Below the pieces are notes generated by a model. That model saw only the letters and a program-made list of their open reading frames with translations, was not told the DNA's origin and ran no database searches. A stretch of DNA of 64,000 bases from Paenibacillus amylolyticus (GTDB taxonomy: Bacteria > Bacillota > Bacilli > Paenibacillales > Paenibacillaceae): contig NZ_BCNV01000001.1 in the NCBI RefSeq assembly GCF_001570725.1, positions 868,001-932,000 of the forward strand, read 5' to 3'. This document shows positions 35,696-45,599 of the stretch, piece by piece. Each line of letters opens with the position of its first letter. Within the stretch, counting starts at the first letter, position 1. The translations under genes were made by a program, and so were the position numbers.

Positions 35696-36421
35696 TTAAT
35701 TTTTTTTCGGGACTTCGCAACCGTCATCTGTGCAGACTCCGCTGCCGTCTGTTTCTGTTGTGTTGGATTCAACCATGGTGAATGGGGAACGGTCGTCCCA
35801 TGCTTTTTGAATGGCATTCAGGAACACCTCGTCAGGCTGAGCGCCCGATACAGCGAACTTGCGGTCGAATACGAAAAAAGGTACACCACGGATACCGAGT
35901 TGCTCGCCTTCTGCTTGGTCAGCGCGGACATTGTCGGTGAATTGATCACTGGACAGCACTGCCGTAGCTGCATTTCGATCCAAGCCGACTTCTTCTGCTA
36001 ACTGAGCCAACACTTCAGGGTCGCCGGAGTGTTTACCTTCAATGAACACAGCTTGGAATATCCGTTCACTCAGTTCAAGCGCTTTGCCTTGTGTATCCGC
36101 CCAGTGTGTCAAGCGGTGAGCTGAGAAGGAATTGGTAGGAATCATGGCATCGATATTGTATTCCAGTCCTGCCGTGCGAGCATTGGCATTCATTTGGGCA
36201 TTCATGCCTTGGGCCTGCTCCACGCTAATATTATATTTGGAAGCCAGGTATTCCGTATTGGTTTTGCCTGGGTTCAATGCAGCATTTGGATCAAGCTCGA
36301 AGCTTTTGAATTGCAGCTTCACTTCATCACGGTGTGGAAACTGTTGCAGCACATTCTCTAGGCGGCGTTTGCCGATATAACAGAAAGGGCATAGAAAATC
36401 AGACCATATCTCAATGTTCAT
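35696..36421 (-). CDS. DsbA-family (FrnE-like) oxidoreductase
   Basis: This 241-residue thioredoxin-fold protein has a CPFC active site near the N-terminus (SDFLCPFCYIG, Cys11/Cys14). The cis-Pro motif GIRGVPFFVFD lies near 177-187, in the FrnE/2-hydroxychromene-isomerase-like DsbA subgroup. No signal peptide is present, so it acts in the cytoplasm. An unusual C-terminal tail ends CTDDGCEVPKKN and adds two more cysteines. GGAGG precedes the ATG. Confidence 0.88.
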   Translation of the reverse strand: MNIEIWSDFLCPFCYIGKRRLENVLQQFPHRDEVKLQFKSFELDPNAALNPGKTNTEYLASKYNISVEQAQGMNAQMNANARTAGLEYNIDAMIPTNSFSAHRLTHWADTQGKALELSERIFQAVFIEGKHSGDPEVLAQLAEEVGLDRNAATAVLSSDQFTDNVRADQAEGEQLGIRGVPFFVFDRKFAVSGAQPDEVFLNAIQKAWDDRSPFTMVESNTTETDGSGVCTDDGCEVPKKN

Positions 36422-36506
36422 TTTATTAAAACCTCCATCATCCTTTTAGTTGAAACTAATATGGTTACAATTATAAAGCCACTTTCTATAATTCGCAAGG
36501 ATTTTG

Positions 36507-36932
36507 CTATTTATCCCGGTATGCCTTGGACCAATGGTGAGGTTGGATCTCATCCAGTCTTTTGAAAACCAACTGACCAGCAGGGTCGTATACGGCAGCC
36601 TTCACTTCTTCACCCCAATAAAACAATCGTTCCTGGCATAAGCCGCAGGGTGTAAGGACCTTGAATTCCGAATGCTCGTCATCACGAGCGATACAGAGGG
36701 AGTGGGTAACGCGTTCATTCAATTTGTGAGCTTCCAGATAAGCCCCTGTTTCCATACACAGATGCGTGGCATCGTTGATGACCTCTGGAGCTACGCTAAT
36801 CAGCAGGGAACCAGCTTCGGTATAGACGGCACCCGCACCGCCCCATCCCTGAGGATAACGTTGCTGCACAAAGTTTGCGGCTGCATTGAACAATTGTTGT
36901 TCAATATTAAATGATCCTGTGTGTGATGTCAT
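36507..36932 (-). CDS. Cytidine deaminase-like protein
   Basis: This 141-residue zinc enzyme of the cytidine deaminase superfamily has THLCMETGA (zinc Cys59, catalytic Glu61) and TPCGLCQERL (Cys96, Cys99). The usual (C/H)AE is CME here, which occurs in some blasticidin-S or cytidine deaminase-like members. Deamination of cytidine or a related nucleoside or drug is likely, but the substrate is open. No strong ribosome binding site is visible ahead of ATG 36932. Confidence 0.8.
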   Translation of the reverse strand: MTSHTGSFNIEQQLFNAAANFVQQRYPQGWGGAGAVYTEAGSLLISVAPEVINDATHLCMETGAYLEAHKLNERVTHSLCIARDDEHSEFKVLTPCGLCQERLFYWGEEVKAAVYDPAGQLVFKRLDEIQPHHWSKAYRDK

Positions 36933-37010
36933 GTAATGAGAGTGCCCCTTTTTAAATCCAATTCAATTCAATATTTCGCGTATTTGTTTAGCTTGTCATT
37001 ATGATTTTAC

Positions 37011-39011
37011 TCATTGTGATGTTGCTCCTGAACTGTCTTCCTCTCGAAAGCGCTGAATCAAATCATAGGTAATTACGGTGTCCGAGACGTGCAATCGCTT
37101 GGTTGCCTCATCATGAGCGGGCCGGCATGCATTGATATCTGTTTTGTCACGTGTGGACAGGTCATAACAAGCGCCGCTCTCATAAATATAATCATCCGAT
37201 GGAATATAGAATACAGAACCATCCGAGAATGCGCCATTACGCAGCACAACCGTACGGGAAGACCCGTCATAAACGTCGTTACCCATATGATAATAGGACT
37301 GGTCGGATACACCGAGCAAATGCAGCACGGATGGTGTGATGTCCAGTTGTCCCGAAGGTTCGTCGATGGTTCCAGCAGCAGCTCCATCTGGTAAATGCAC
37401 GAGCAGAGGCACCTCGTTCATGATCTGAGCCATATCCAGTTCGCTCAGGGAACGTCCAAGGAACTGTTCGTATTGGGCTTGTTCCTTAATCGAGTTGTCG
37501 TGGTCTCCGTAGAACATAAAGATGGTATTTTCCCATAATCCCCGATTTTTCAGATCCTCCACCATCTTGCCGAGCGCCGAATCTACGTAATGAACCGATT
37601 GCAGATAATCACCGAACATTGTTCCCTGGAACTCACCTACATCCAGCTGCTGTTTCTCTTTAGGCAGGGCATATGGGTGGTGACTGCTGAGTGTAATGAG
37701 GAACGAATAGAACGGTTCGGTCACCTCACTGCTCATTTTCTCAACGGATTGGCGGAAAAAGGATTCGTCAGACAGGGACCAGCCAAGCGGGTCATCCTGT
37801 ACAAAATCATTTTTACTATAAAACTTGTCGTACTTCATGTTCTGATACATCGTATACCGATTCCAGAAGCCACTCTCATAAGCATGAAATACGTTGGTGC
37901 TATACCCGTTATCCTTCAGAATGGAAGGGAGGGAATCATACGTATGGTCTGCATAGCGTACAAATGCAGATCCAACCGGAAGCGGATGAAGTGAGATGTT
38001 TGCTCCAAAATCGGCATCTGACGTTCTGCCCTGACCTGTCTGGTGGTAAAAGTGACTATAATACTGACTTTCTTTCATCAGTTCATTAAAATGCGGTGTA
38101 ATCTCCTGACCGCCAATACTCTGGCCAATCATGAAGTTCATAAAAGCCTCACCCTGGACAATGATGACATTGCTGTCCTTATATTTGCCGAACAAGGCAT
38201 CGTTCTGCGGTTCAGCTCCTTGCCTTTCAGCGAAGAATGCCTTTGCCTGTTCAACATCTGCGGGTTCAGCCTGCGGCCCGGAGCCAATGTGATCTTTGGC
38301 ATAGTTGTACAGATCATAACCATGAAAAGCGAGAAGTCCAGTCACATTGTACATGGATACATTCCACCAGTTGTTATCGAACAGGCCCTTGGCCCATGTT
38401 TTGCTGTAAAAATAAATCGGGCCGACGGCGAGACCCAGTCCCAGCACAAGGGCAATGCTGCCGGCAGTGAGACGGCGGCGCATCCCCGCCTTGCGATCAT
38501 TATACGTATAACTTCCATAACCTTGAACAGACGCACTGGCGTGCTTCGAACGGTAACGTCTGCTGAACAGTACGATAGCTGCGAATGGAATGACGACAAG
38601 CCAATCGGCAAAGAACCAAAGATCGCTTGTGTAGATCAATGTAGCAATACTGTCACCCAATGCGTCAACTTGTCTGGCCTGCAACAATACCGGGATGGTC
38701 AAGAAATCCTGGAAATAGCGATAATACACCATATCGGCATAGATTAGTGCGGTAAGCAGCAGGTTAAGCACCGCGAGAGACACGATCATGCCTCTACGTG
38801 GCAGCCACCAGGTCCAGAAGGACAGGAGAAGAAGTGATCCAATAGCAATGACTTTATCCAGCAGTCCCATCGTAATGTTATAGGCGTGCAGATTGTGATG
38901 GAGCCACATGAGTTTGAGCAGCATGAGCACAAGAAAAATAAGATATAACGTTAGTGGATGATTCAGAAGCCCGCGTGGCATGGAGCTGCGCGTAGGGCGA
39001 GTGACAACCAT
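37011..39011 (-). CDS. Lipoteichoic acid synthase-family (LtaS) protein
   Basis: This 666-residue protein has about five N-terminal membrane helices (to about residue 215) and an extracellular sulfatase-like domain. The metal Glu lies in NVIIVQGEAFMNF, the catalytic Thr in TGQGRTSDADFG, and the metal pair in FYGDHDNS. Family members polymerise glycerol-phosphate from phosphatidylglycerol or prime that reaction. Whether it is the polymerising or priming type cannot be read from sequence. I chose ATG 39011 because GGGGG lies eight bases upstream; a longer frame to 39068 lacks this signal. Confidence 0.9.
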   Translation of the reverse strand: MVVTRPTRSSMPRGLLNHPLTLYLIFLVLMLLKLMWLHHNLHAYNITMGLLDKVIAIGSLLLLSFWTWWLPRRGMIVSLAVLNLLLTALIYADMVYYRYFQDFLTIPVLLQARQVDALGDSIATLIYTSDLWFFADWLVVIPFAAIVLFSRRYRSKHASASVQGYGSYTYNDRKAGMRRRLTAGSIALVLGLGLAVGPIYFYSKTWAKGLFDNNWWNVSMYNVTGLLAFHGYDLYNYAKDHIGSGPQAEPADVEQAKAFFAERQGAEPQNDALFGKYKDSNVIIVQGEAFMNFMIGQSIGGQEITPHFNELMKESQYYSHFYHQTGQGRTSDADFGANISLHPLPVGSAFVRYADHTYDSLPSILKDNGYSTNVFHAYESGFWNRYTMYQNMKYDKFYSKNDFVQDDPLGWSLSDESFFRQSVEKMSSEVTEPFYSFLITLSSHHPYALPKEKQQLDVGEFQGTMFGDYLQSVHYVDSALGKMVEDLKNRGLWENTIFMFYGDHDNSIKEQAQYEQFLGRSLSELDMAQIMNEVPLLVHLPDGAAAGTIDEPSGQLDITPSVLHLLGVSDQSYYHMGNDVYDGSSRTVVLRNGAFSDGSVFYIPSDDYIYESGACYDLSTRDKTDINACRPAHDEATKRLHVSDTVITYDLIQRFREEDSSGATSQ

Positions 39012-39173
39012 ATGTATGTCCCCCTTGCTTTCGTTGTTTTGTAATCGGAATGTAAAATAGGGCTCCATCCATTATAGCGTGGCCCCATGGGTTTTCAACT
39101 ATGCCTAAGGATGAATTGATTTCTATCCAAACGAAGGCCGATGACGGCGAATTCATATGATCAGAATAGCGCA

Positions 39174-39212
39174 CAAAAAAGCACTCCAGCCATAGATGGC
39201 AGGAGCACTTTA
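39174..39212 (-). terminator. Terminator downstream of the RlmL-like gene
   Basis: GCACTCC/GGAGTGC and GCCAT/ATGGC form an interrupted hairpin. A T-run follows on the minus strand, between the LTA synthase and the RNA methyltransferase genes. Confidence 0.8.
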
Positions 39213-39224
39213 TATTCGAAACAG

Positions 39225-40388
39225 TTATGAAGATTGTGGTGCTTTATTCCGTGGGGGCAGTGGGCCCAAATACTGATAGTACTGGGTTTCAATTCGTCCG
39301 TTGAACAATTTGCGACGCTTGTCTGCCTTATGACCGAAATACTCCTCGAAAGCTTTGGTCGATGTGATTGCGAAAAAGGACCATGTTGGCATGTCGAGAT
39401 AACTGCGCCCTAATGAGCGGAGCAACTTCTGAACTTCTTTCTCTTCACTCAAACGTTCACCATATGGAGGGTTGGTAATGATGACACCGTAATCACCCTG
39501 TGGTCTAGCGCGATGAGCGGGAAGGACGCTGACTTCAATATCTTTGGCGAAGCCGGCACTCTTGATTGCTGCCATAGCAACTTCAATCGCTTCGGGATCA
39601 ATATCGCTACCTGAAATCTGTAACGGGATATCGTCACGTACAGCATCGAATGCTTCTTCGCGCGCCTGTTCCCACAATTCTTCAGGAATGACAGCCCAGT
39701 CCTCGGAGTTGAAGGTACGACGAAGTCCTGGTGCAATGTTCCAGCCGATCATAGCGGCTTCAATTAGCATTGTGCCTGATCCACAGCATGGGTCATAGAA
39801 TGGACGGGATACATTCCAGCGACTGAGCTGAATAAGAGCGGCAGCAAGTGTTTCTTTGAGTGGTGCTTCGGTGACGAGTTTACGATAACCCCGTTTGTGC
39901 AGACCTGGTCCCGTCGTATCCAAAGTAAGCAGGGCGCGATCGTTCAGCAGAATGACCTCAATCACATAACGAGACCCATCCTCTGGAAACCACTCCGTGT
40001 CATAAGTCAGTTTCAGTTTCTCTACGATTGCTTTCTTCACGATCCCTTGTGATGCAGGTACGCTGCTCAACTGAGATTTTTGGGAGCGACCCTCTACAGG
40101 AAATTCGCCGTCAGCAGGAATCCACTCTTCCCATGGGAGTGCTTTGGTGCCTTCAAACAATTCGTCGAATGTTGTAGCAGGGAATTCACCCATTTTGACC
40201 AATACCCGATCCGAACTTCTCAGCCACAGATTACACCGGCAAATATCAATATAATCCCCGGTAAAGAAAACCCGTCCATTGTCGATCGTAACATCCTCAT
40301 ACCCCAGTTGCTTCAGTTCCCGGGCAACAACAGCCTCGAGTCCCATCGCCGAGGTCGCAATCAATTGCAATTGAGCCATGTGATTCAT
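39225..40388 (-). CDS. THUMP-domain RNA methyltransferase (YpsC/RlmL-like)
   Basis: This 387-residue protein has an N-terminal THUMP RNA-binding region (about 1-155). A SAM-dependent methyltransferase domain follows, with DPCCGSGTMLIEAA (motif I) and the NPPYGERL catalytic motif for amino-group methylation of guanine. It is the size of RlmL's N-terminal half, equal to B. subtilis YpsC, and likely makes N2-methylguanosine in 23S rRNA. GGAGTTGA precedes ATG 40388. Confidence 0.9.
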   Translation of the reverse strand: MNHMAQLQLIATSAMGLEAVVARELKQLGYEDVTIDNGRVFFTGDYIDICRCNLWLRSSDRVLVKMGEFPATTFDELFEGTKALPWEEWIPADGEFPVEGRSQKSQLSSVPASQGIVKKAIVEKLKLTYDTEWFPEDGSRYVIEVILLNDRALLTLDTTGPGLHKRGYRKLVTEAPLKETLAAALIQLSRWNVSRPFYDPCCGSGTMLIEAAMIGWNIAPGLRRTFNSEDWAVIPEELWEQAREEAFDAVRDDIPLQISGSDIDPEAIEVAMAAIKSAGFAKDIEVSVLPAHRARPQGDYGVIITNPPYGERLSEEKEVQKLLRSLGRSYLDMPTWSFFAITSTKAFEEYFGHKADKRRKLFNGRIETQYYQYLGPLPPRNKAPQSS

Positions 40389-40615
40389 TTCAACTCCATT
40401 TCAAGCTGGAGAAGGAATATCCTTCTCTCTGCTGTATAGTAACGGTGCGGCCTTGCCGCTTTCCGTGAAAAAACTTACAATGAGAAATGCGGTGAACGTA
40501 TGCACTCCTCTCTCGAGATGATGCACCAGTCAACCGCCTGTGTTGATAACAAACATTTATTATAGAACATTGGCATCCATATGGAAAGCAGTCCAAGTGT
40601 CCAAGGAGGATTTTA

Positions 40616-41251
40616 GTGGTGAATCTGACCCCTGATGAATATGTGAATCAATTATTTCAAGAGGATGACCTTTTGCTGAAAGTGAAAGAGGCCATCCGTT
40701 CGAACGGTATGCCGGAAGTTTCGGTTGCTGCGGCGTATGGACGTTTGCTCACGTTTCTAGCCAAGACATCCAAAGCAGAAGCTGCGCTCGAAATCGGCGT
40801 GCTGGGCGGTTACAGCGGGATCTGCATTGCACGCGGATTGCGTGAAAATGGGACCCTGACGTCTCTGGAACTGAAAGAGGAATATGCGTCAATGGCGCGT
40901 GGACATCTGGAAGAAGGCGGTTTTGGCGAAAAGGTAGAGTACCGGATTGGCCCGGCGGCAGATAGCCTGGAGCAATTGCAACAGGAAGGTCGCACATTCG
41001 ATTTCTTCTTTATTGACGCCGATAAGGAAAATTATCCGGTATATCTCGACTATGCCATCAAGCTGGCTCGGCCAGGTGCTGTCATTGTGGGTGATAACTG
41101 TTTCCTGCGTGGTCGTACGCTGAATCCGGACAAGCAGGGTCCGGCCGTGCTTGCGGTTCGTCGCTTCAATGAACAGATGGCAAGTGATCCCCGTCTGGTA
41201 ACGACCATGTTACCGGATTACGATGGGCTCGTGCTTGCTTGGGTGAAGTGA
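40616..41251 (+). CDS. O-methyltransferase (COMT-type, class I SAM)
   Basis: This 211-residue enzyme resembles catechol/caffeoyl-CoA O-methyltransferases. The motifs are ALEIGVLGGYSGICIA (SAM motif I), LTSLELKEEYASMARGHL, FDFFFIDADKENYPVYLDYA (metal-binding Asp) and GDNCFLRGR. Metal-dependent methylation of a hydroxyl group is inferred; the Bacillus relatives act on diverse catechols or tRNA. GTG 40616 or 40619 follow AAGGAGGA; the second is better spaced. Confidence 0.88.
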   Translation: MVNLTPDEYVNQLFQEDDLLLKVKEAIRSNGMPEVSVAAAYGRLLTFLAKTSKAEAALEIGVLGGYSGICIARGLRENGTLTSLELKEEYASMARGHLEEGGFGEKVEYRIGPAADSLEQLQQEGRTFDFFFIDADKENYPVYLDYAIKLARPGAVIVGDNCFLRGRTLNPDKQGPAVLAVRRFNEQMASDPRLVTTMLPDYDGLVLAWVK

Positions 41252-41268
41252 GAAGAGGTTGAGGTAAC

Positions 41269-41322
41269 AAAAAGAAGAGACGACACACCTTGAATATCAG
41301 GGGCGTGTCGTCTCTTCTTTTT
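41269..41322. terminator. Bidirectional terminator
   Basis: A very long stem, AAAAAGAAGAGACGACAC with its complement, is flanked by A and T tracts. It is shared by the O-methyltransferase (+) and asparaginase (-) genes. Confidence 0.95.
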
Positions 41323-41351
41323 GTCCAGATTTATAAAAGATGAGTACTTTC

Positions 41352-42560
41352 TTATACTTCCGGTGTTCCGTACGTTTCGAACCATTTTTTGATGGTGTCA
41401 AAATCATCACTGAAGGATAGTCCAAGCATCAATACCACACGAGCTTGTTGTGGACTCAGGTTGTCGCCGGCAATGATACCTTTTCCACCCCCGTATACAC
41501 TTCCTGAACCCGTCCGAGTGGTGGTCACGAAGATTACACCTTCCTCAATGGCTTTGGTACGAGCTTGTCCCATAGCTCTGGAGATACCGCCAGCTCCTGT
41601 ACCGGAGGTTACGATGCCTTGTGCGCCGTTGCTCACGAACCCTTCGATGGCTCCGCCTCCAGCTTCTTGATACGAGATCGCAATTTCTACTTTGGCCAGA
41701 TCAGCTTTTGTGATTTTACTCAGATCGAATACGGGCTTCGCAGTGCCTTCAGGTTTCAAGGCGCGTGCAGGAGCACGGTAGATTCGAATGTTTTCTTCAT
41801 CAATATATCCTACGGCACCGAGCATCGGTGTTTCAAACGTATCTGTCCGATAATCATTCGTTTTGCTTACACCGCGTGCGAGTTGGATGGTGTCATTCAA
41901 CATCAGTACTGTTCCGAATGAAGTGGTACGACCACTGCCTGCAAGTTTAATGGCGTTGTACAGATTGGCTTGAGCGTCAGAGCCGATGACAGTCCATGGA
42001 CGCATGGAGCCTGTGATCACGACCGGTTTGTCACTCTGAACCGTCATATCGAGGAAATAGGCGATTTCCTCCATTGTATCTGTACCCGTGGTGACCACAA
42101 CGCTGTCATACAGGGCAAGAGCTTTATCTACCGTCTGCGACAAGTCATAGAGATCAGCCATGCTATAGGAGCCTGAACCTGAATTTCCGAATTGGAGCGT
42201 GCTAACATCAGCAATCTTCTGCTTATCCGGTAAGGCGTCTACCATCTCTCCAATGGGAAGCGTACCTGCCTTATAGTTCTGGAAGCTGGTTGCATCCTCG
42301 GATTGACCGGCAATCGTTCCGCCAGTTCCGATCACCAATACATTAGGGAGCGCAGATTGCTTGGAGGAGTCTGGTACAGCAGGGATGGAGGTATTGCGAG
42401 CTGGAGTAGTAGATGCTGTCTGAACAGCGCCTGTTGTACCTTTTACCTCCGTGGCTGCGTGCGCAGCGTAGGTTCCGATCGGGGACAACGAGATCGTTAA
42501 CGCTGTTAAAGCTGCGGTACTCCATACGGCCCAGGGACGAAGATTGGATGTTTTTCTCAT
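41352..42560 (-). CDS. Secreted type II L-asparaginase
   Basis: This 402-residue protein begins with a signal peptide (basic MRKTSN, hydrophobic core, AHA cleavage near residue 36). A Thr/Ser/Ala-rich spacer of about 30 residues follows, then the asparaginase domain. The active-site motifs are VIGTGGTIAG and VVTTGTDTMEE, with TGSMRP after them. It hydrolyses L-asparagine to aspartate and ammonia outside the cell. I chose ATG 42560 with AAGGAGAG eight bases upstream. A cre-like site lies 117 bp upstream. Confidence 0.9.
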   Translation of the reverse strand: MRKTSNLRPWAVWSTAALTALTISLSPIGTYAAHAATEVKGTTGAVQTASTTPARNTSIPAVPDSSKQSALPNVLVIGTGGTIAGQSEDATSFQNYKAGTLPIGEMVDALPDKQKIADVSTLQFGNSGSGSYSMADLYDLSQTVDKALALYDSVVVTTGTDTMEEIAYFLDMTVQSDKPVVITGSMRPWTVIGSDAQANLYNAIKLAGSGRTTSFGTVLMLNDTIQLARGVSKTNDYRTDTFETPMLGAVGYIDEENIRIYRAPARALKPEGTAKPVFDLSKITKADLAKVEIAISYQEAGGGAIEGFVSNGAQGIVTSGTGAGGISRAMGQARTKAIEEGVIFVTTTRTGSGSVYGGGKGIIAGDNLSPQQARVVLMLGLSFSDDFDTIKKWFETYGTPEV

Positions 42561-43078
42561 GAATAGCACTCTCCTTCAAGTAAGTGTGATGTTAAGTTTG
42601 TTAAGAAGAATATGTATACCATTTCAAATTGATTGTATTTCATGTTAAGTAATATGACAATTGTAGATATGGATAGAGTAATCGGTTACATTCATAGATA
42701 TGAGGAGTATACTGATTATTTATAAGGTAAAATGAAAGAAAATTCACTCTGGCAAAGCTAGAATAGGGATTGAATTAGTAGTTTTGAAGAATGATCAGAT
42801 ATTTTTGTGTTAGTTAATATTACATAATAAGGCTTTTGTCCTGATAAAATGAAGCATTTCAAGAGAGGGAATGTTGGATGCGGGTTTATAGCAGAAGTGG
42901 ACCTTTCTACAATTAATATTTATCACACAGGCTAGCACAACGAGAGGTAATTAGTAACGTGTAGTAGGTAATGGGTCTCAATTACGTTCCAAAGATTGGT
43001 TTCGTTATGGAGTTTTGTTTATAATAGGGGTGATTAACATATGTAAATAAATATATAATATTGATTGGAGGAGAAACG
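42561..43078. other. 518-bp AT-rich intergenic region between divergent genes
   Basis: No gene with a start signal was found. The region separates the divergent asparaginase and P450 genes and must hold both promoters. A cre-like site lies at 42677-42690 on the minus strand. A (TA)-rich block near 43045-43060 may be the -10 region of the P450 gene. No RNA family was recognised. Confidence 0.5.
42677..42690 (-). promoter_or_regulatory. cre-like site upstream of asparaginase gene
   Basis: Read on the minus strand, TGTAACCGATTACT matches TGWNANCGNTNWCA except for the final base. It is 117 bp upstream of the asparaginase start, in a position to activate or repress. Confidence 0.45.
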
Positions 43079-44281
43079 ATGAAACAGGCGCCCAGAAAGT
43101 ATGCAAATTACATTCCGATTCGTGAATTAGAGAGTTTGGAAGAGCGGCTATCTCCCTTCCAGGTGTACGCAGAGCTTCGTGATAACACTCCAGTCCGATA
43201 TGATGAGCATCGAGAATGTTGGGATGTTTTCGGTTATGAAGATGTGAAGTATGTGTTGAAAAACCCGAAACTGTTCTCTTCTGCACGTGACCGTGCCAAT
43301 ACGAGCATGCTGACAACAGACCCTCCCAAGCACAAACAGCTGCGTGATCTGGTGAATCAGGCGTTTACACCCAAGGCCATTGAAGCGTTGGCTCCGCGTA
43401 TTCAGGAAATTACAGATGAGTTAATTGCTCCACACCTGTCAGAAGGACATATGGAACTTATTGATGACCTTGCGATGCCATTGCCCGTCATTGTGATTGC
43501 TGAATTGATCGGAGTCCCTGCAACGGATCGTCAAAAGTTCAAGGACTGGTCTGATGTGTTGGTGAAAGGTGCGCGTAATGACAGTGAAGAGGCTTTTCAG
43601 GAGCTGTTGGAGGAGAAAAAAAGAAATACACAGGAACTGCATACCTATTTCACTGGCATTATGGAAGAACGTCGGTTGCAGCCGCAGGATGATCTGATCT
43701 CGTTACTGCTTGCTGCGGAGATTGATGGTCAGCAGTTAACCGCCGAGGAAGTGGTCGGTTTCTGTATTCTCTTGCTTGCTGCTGGTAATGAAACAACAAC
43801 AAACCTGATTACCAATGCGGTTCGTATATTGTCTGAACAACCCGATCTACAGCAGGAGTTGCGCGAACATCCTGAACGGATTACTACTGCGATTGAAGAG
43901 ACGTTGCGATATTATCCGCCAATTGTTGCCATTGGGCGGGTAGCCAAGGAAACTGTAGAGCTGAATGGACAGACGATACAGGCTGGAGAACAGGTGATTT
44001 CCTGGGTTGGATCAGCCAATCGGGATGGTGCTCAATTCGAACACCCGGAAGATTTCATCTCTGATCGCAAGCCGAACAGGCATATGGGATTTGGATTTGG
44101 CATTCATTTTTGTCTGGGTGCGCCGCTCGCTCGTTTGGAGGCAAGGGTCGTTCTGCATACGTTGCTTCAGCACATGGAGCGCATTCAGCTTGTGCCGGGA
44201 ACGGATCTGCAGCCGATACAAAGTGCCTTTGTGTTTGGGGTGAAACATTATCCGATACAATTCAATCAAATAAATAAATAA
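43079..44281 (+). CDS. Cytochrome P450
   Basis: This 400-residue soluble bacterial P450 has the I-helix oxygen motif AAGNETTTN, the K-helix ExxR in EETLRYYPP, and the heme-binding loop FGFGIHFCLGAPLARLEA with the axial Cys. Its length and motifs resemble CYP107/CYP109-type enzymes that hydroxylate fatty acids, steroids or polyketides; the substrate is unknown. No ferredoxin or reductase gene is adjacent. I chose ATG 43079 because GGAGGAG is just upstream; the TTG at 43061 precedes that site. Confidence 0.93.
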   Translation: MKQAPRKYANYIPIRELESLEERLSPFQVYAELRDNTPVRYDEHRECWDVFGYEDVKYVLKNPKLFSSARDRANTSMLTTDPPKHKQLRDLVNQAFTPKAIEALAPRIQEITDELIAPHLSEGHMELIDDLAMPLPVIVIAELIGVPATDRQKFKDWSDVLVKGARNDSEEAFQELLEEKKRNTQELHTYFTGIMEERRLQPQDDLISLLLAAEIDGQQLTAEEVVGFCILLLAAGNETTTNLITNAVRILSEQPDLQQELREHPERITTAIEETLRYYPPIVAIGRVAKETVELNGQTIQAGEQVISWVGSANRDGAQFEHPEDFISDRKPNRHMGFGFGIHFCLGAPLARLEARVVLHTLLQHMERIQLVPGTDLQPIQSAFVFGVKHYPIQFNQINK

Positions 44282-44300
44282 TGAATTGAACATGAATGAC

Positions 44301-44344
44301 AAAAGCCGCTCTCAGGCCAATTAGGCGCTGGAAGCGGCTTTTTC
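44301..44344. terminator. Bidirectional terminator
   Basis: AAAAGCCGCT and AGCGGCTTTTT form the stem between the convergent P450 and MFS genes. Confidence 0.88.
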
Positions 44345-44387
44345 AGATGGAACGGTGATATGCATTAGTTAAATAATGGATAAGGAA

Positions 44388-45599
44388 TCAGGATTCCCGG
44401 ATCGAAGCAGGTTTGTTGTACAATTTGAATCTGACCCAAACCATATTGAGCAGCAGCAGTCCACCAGAGACGATAAACAGACCTTCAATCCCGATGAATC
44501 CTGCCATAAAACCTCCAATGATCGCTCCAAGCATGTTGCCCAGCGCCAGAGTACTCGTATTAAAACTGAATGCACGGCTAATCATGCTATCTGCTGTATA
44601 GGAACGGATCAGGGCATTGACGCTTGGAAGCAGGCCACCCATGAACACACCCATCATGAAACGAACAAGAATGAGTTGCCACACGGTCTGAACAAATGCC
44701 TGCGGGATAAGCATGAGTCCTGTTCCTATGAGTGAGAACGTAAGCACCTTGTGAGGGCCGATCCGGTCACTCAGCTTCCCAAGAATCGGAGACATGGCCA
44801 TATTGGATAGTCCCGTAACTGCACCGACAAGTCCTGCCCAGAAGGCCACATTTACATCCGATGCATGCAATTTCTGCACATACAGCGGCAAGAGTGACAT
44901 GGGGCTAATCATCGCAAACTGCAACAGAAACGTCACAGCAAACAGTGCGGGCAGTTGAGGTGACTTGTTCAGCTCCTTCAGACCGGACAATACGGATTGT
45001 GCCGGCAGTTTAGCTGCTTCTTGACGGTCGAATTTCTCTCTCACCAGGAACATGGTGAGCATGGAAGCAACGAAGATCAGTCCACCTGTAATGTAGAAAA
45101 TGGGGCGGAAGCCTACCGCATCAGCTAGCAAGCCACCAATGAGCGGACCCAGGATTGTGCCGGCTACCTGCCCGGACTGACTGATTCCCATGGCAAAACC
45201 CATGCGGTCTTTCGGAGTGGTACCTGATATCAGCGCAACAGCTGCAGGGTTGAAACCGGAGATGGTACCGTTAAGCAGACGCAATAAGAGAAGCTGCCAA
45301 GGGTTCTGTGCCAGACCCATAAGGGCAATGACGATGGCCATCCCGAATCCTGAACGCAGCAGCATAACCTTTCGACCATACTTGTCCGATAACTTGCCCC
45401 AGAGCGGTTGGAATAGAAATGAGGTGAGGAAATTGGCTGCAAATATAAATCCGGCCCAGATGCCAATTTCATGTTCCCCAACAACGCCCAGATCTCTTGC
45501 GAGATAAAGGGACAAAAATGGGGTAATCATGGTCATGCCCGAATTGACCAAAAATTGTCCGAACCAAAGCACAATGAGGTTTACTTTCCACGTTTTCAA
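44388..45599 (-). CDS. MFS multidrug-type efflux transporter
   Basis: This 403-residue protein has 12 predicted membrane helices. The MFS loop motif GKLSDKYGRKVMLLRSG (motif A) lies between helices 2 and 3, with the equivalent LGKLSDRIGPHKVL in the second half. Drug:H+ antiporter motif C, GxxxGPxxGG, is seen as GTILGPLIGG. It resembles MdtG-like exporters. I prefer TTG 45599, ten bases after AAAGGAAG; the frame is open upstream to a TTG at 45641 without such a signal. It stands alone. Confidence 0.85.
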   Translation of the reverse strand: MKTWKVNLIVLWFGQFLVNSGMTMITPFLSLYLARDLGVVGEHEIGIWAGFIFAANFLTSFLFQPLWGKLSDKYGRKVMLLRSGFGMAIVIALMGLAQNPWQLLLLRLLNGTISGFNPAAVALISGTTPKDRMGFAMGISQSGQVAGTILGPLIGGLLADAVGFRPIFYITGGLIFVASMLTMFLVREKFDRQEAAKLPAQSVLSGLKELNKSPQLPALFAVTFLLQFAMISPMSLLPLYVQKLHASDVNVAFWAGLVGAVTGLSNMAMSPILGKLSDRIGPHKVLTFSLIGTGLMLIPQAFVQTVWQLILVRFMMGVFMGGLLPSVNALIRSYTADSMISRAFSFNTSTLALGNMLGAIIGGFMAGFIGIEGLFIVSGGLLLLNMVWVRFKLYNKPASIRES

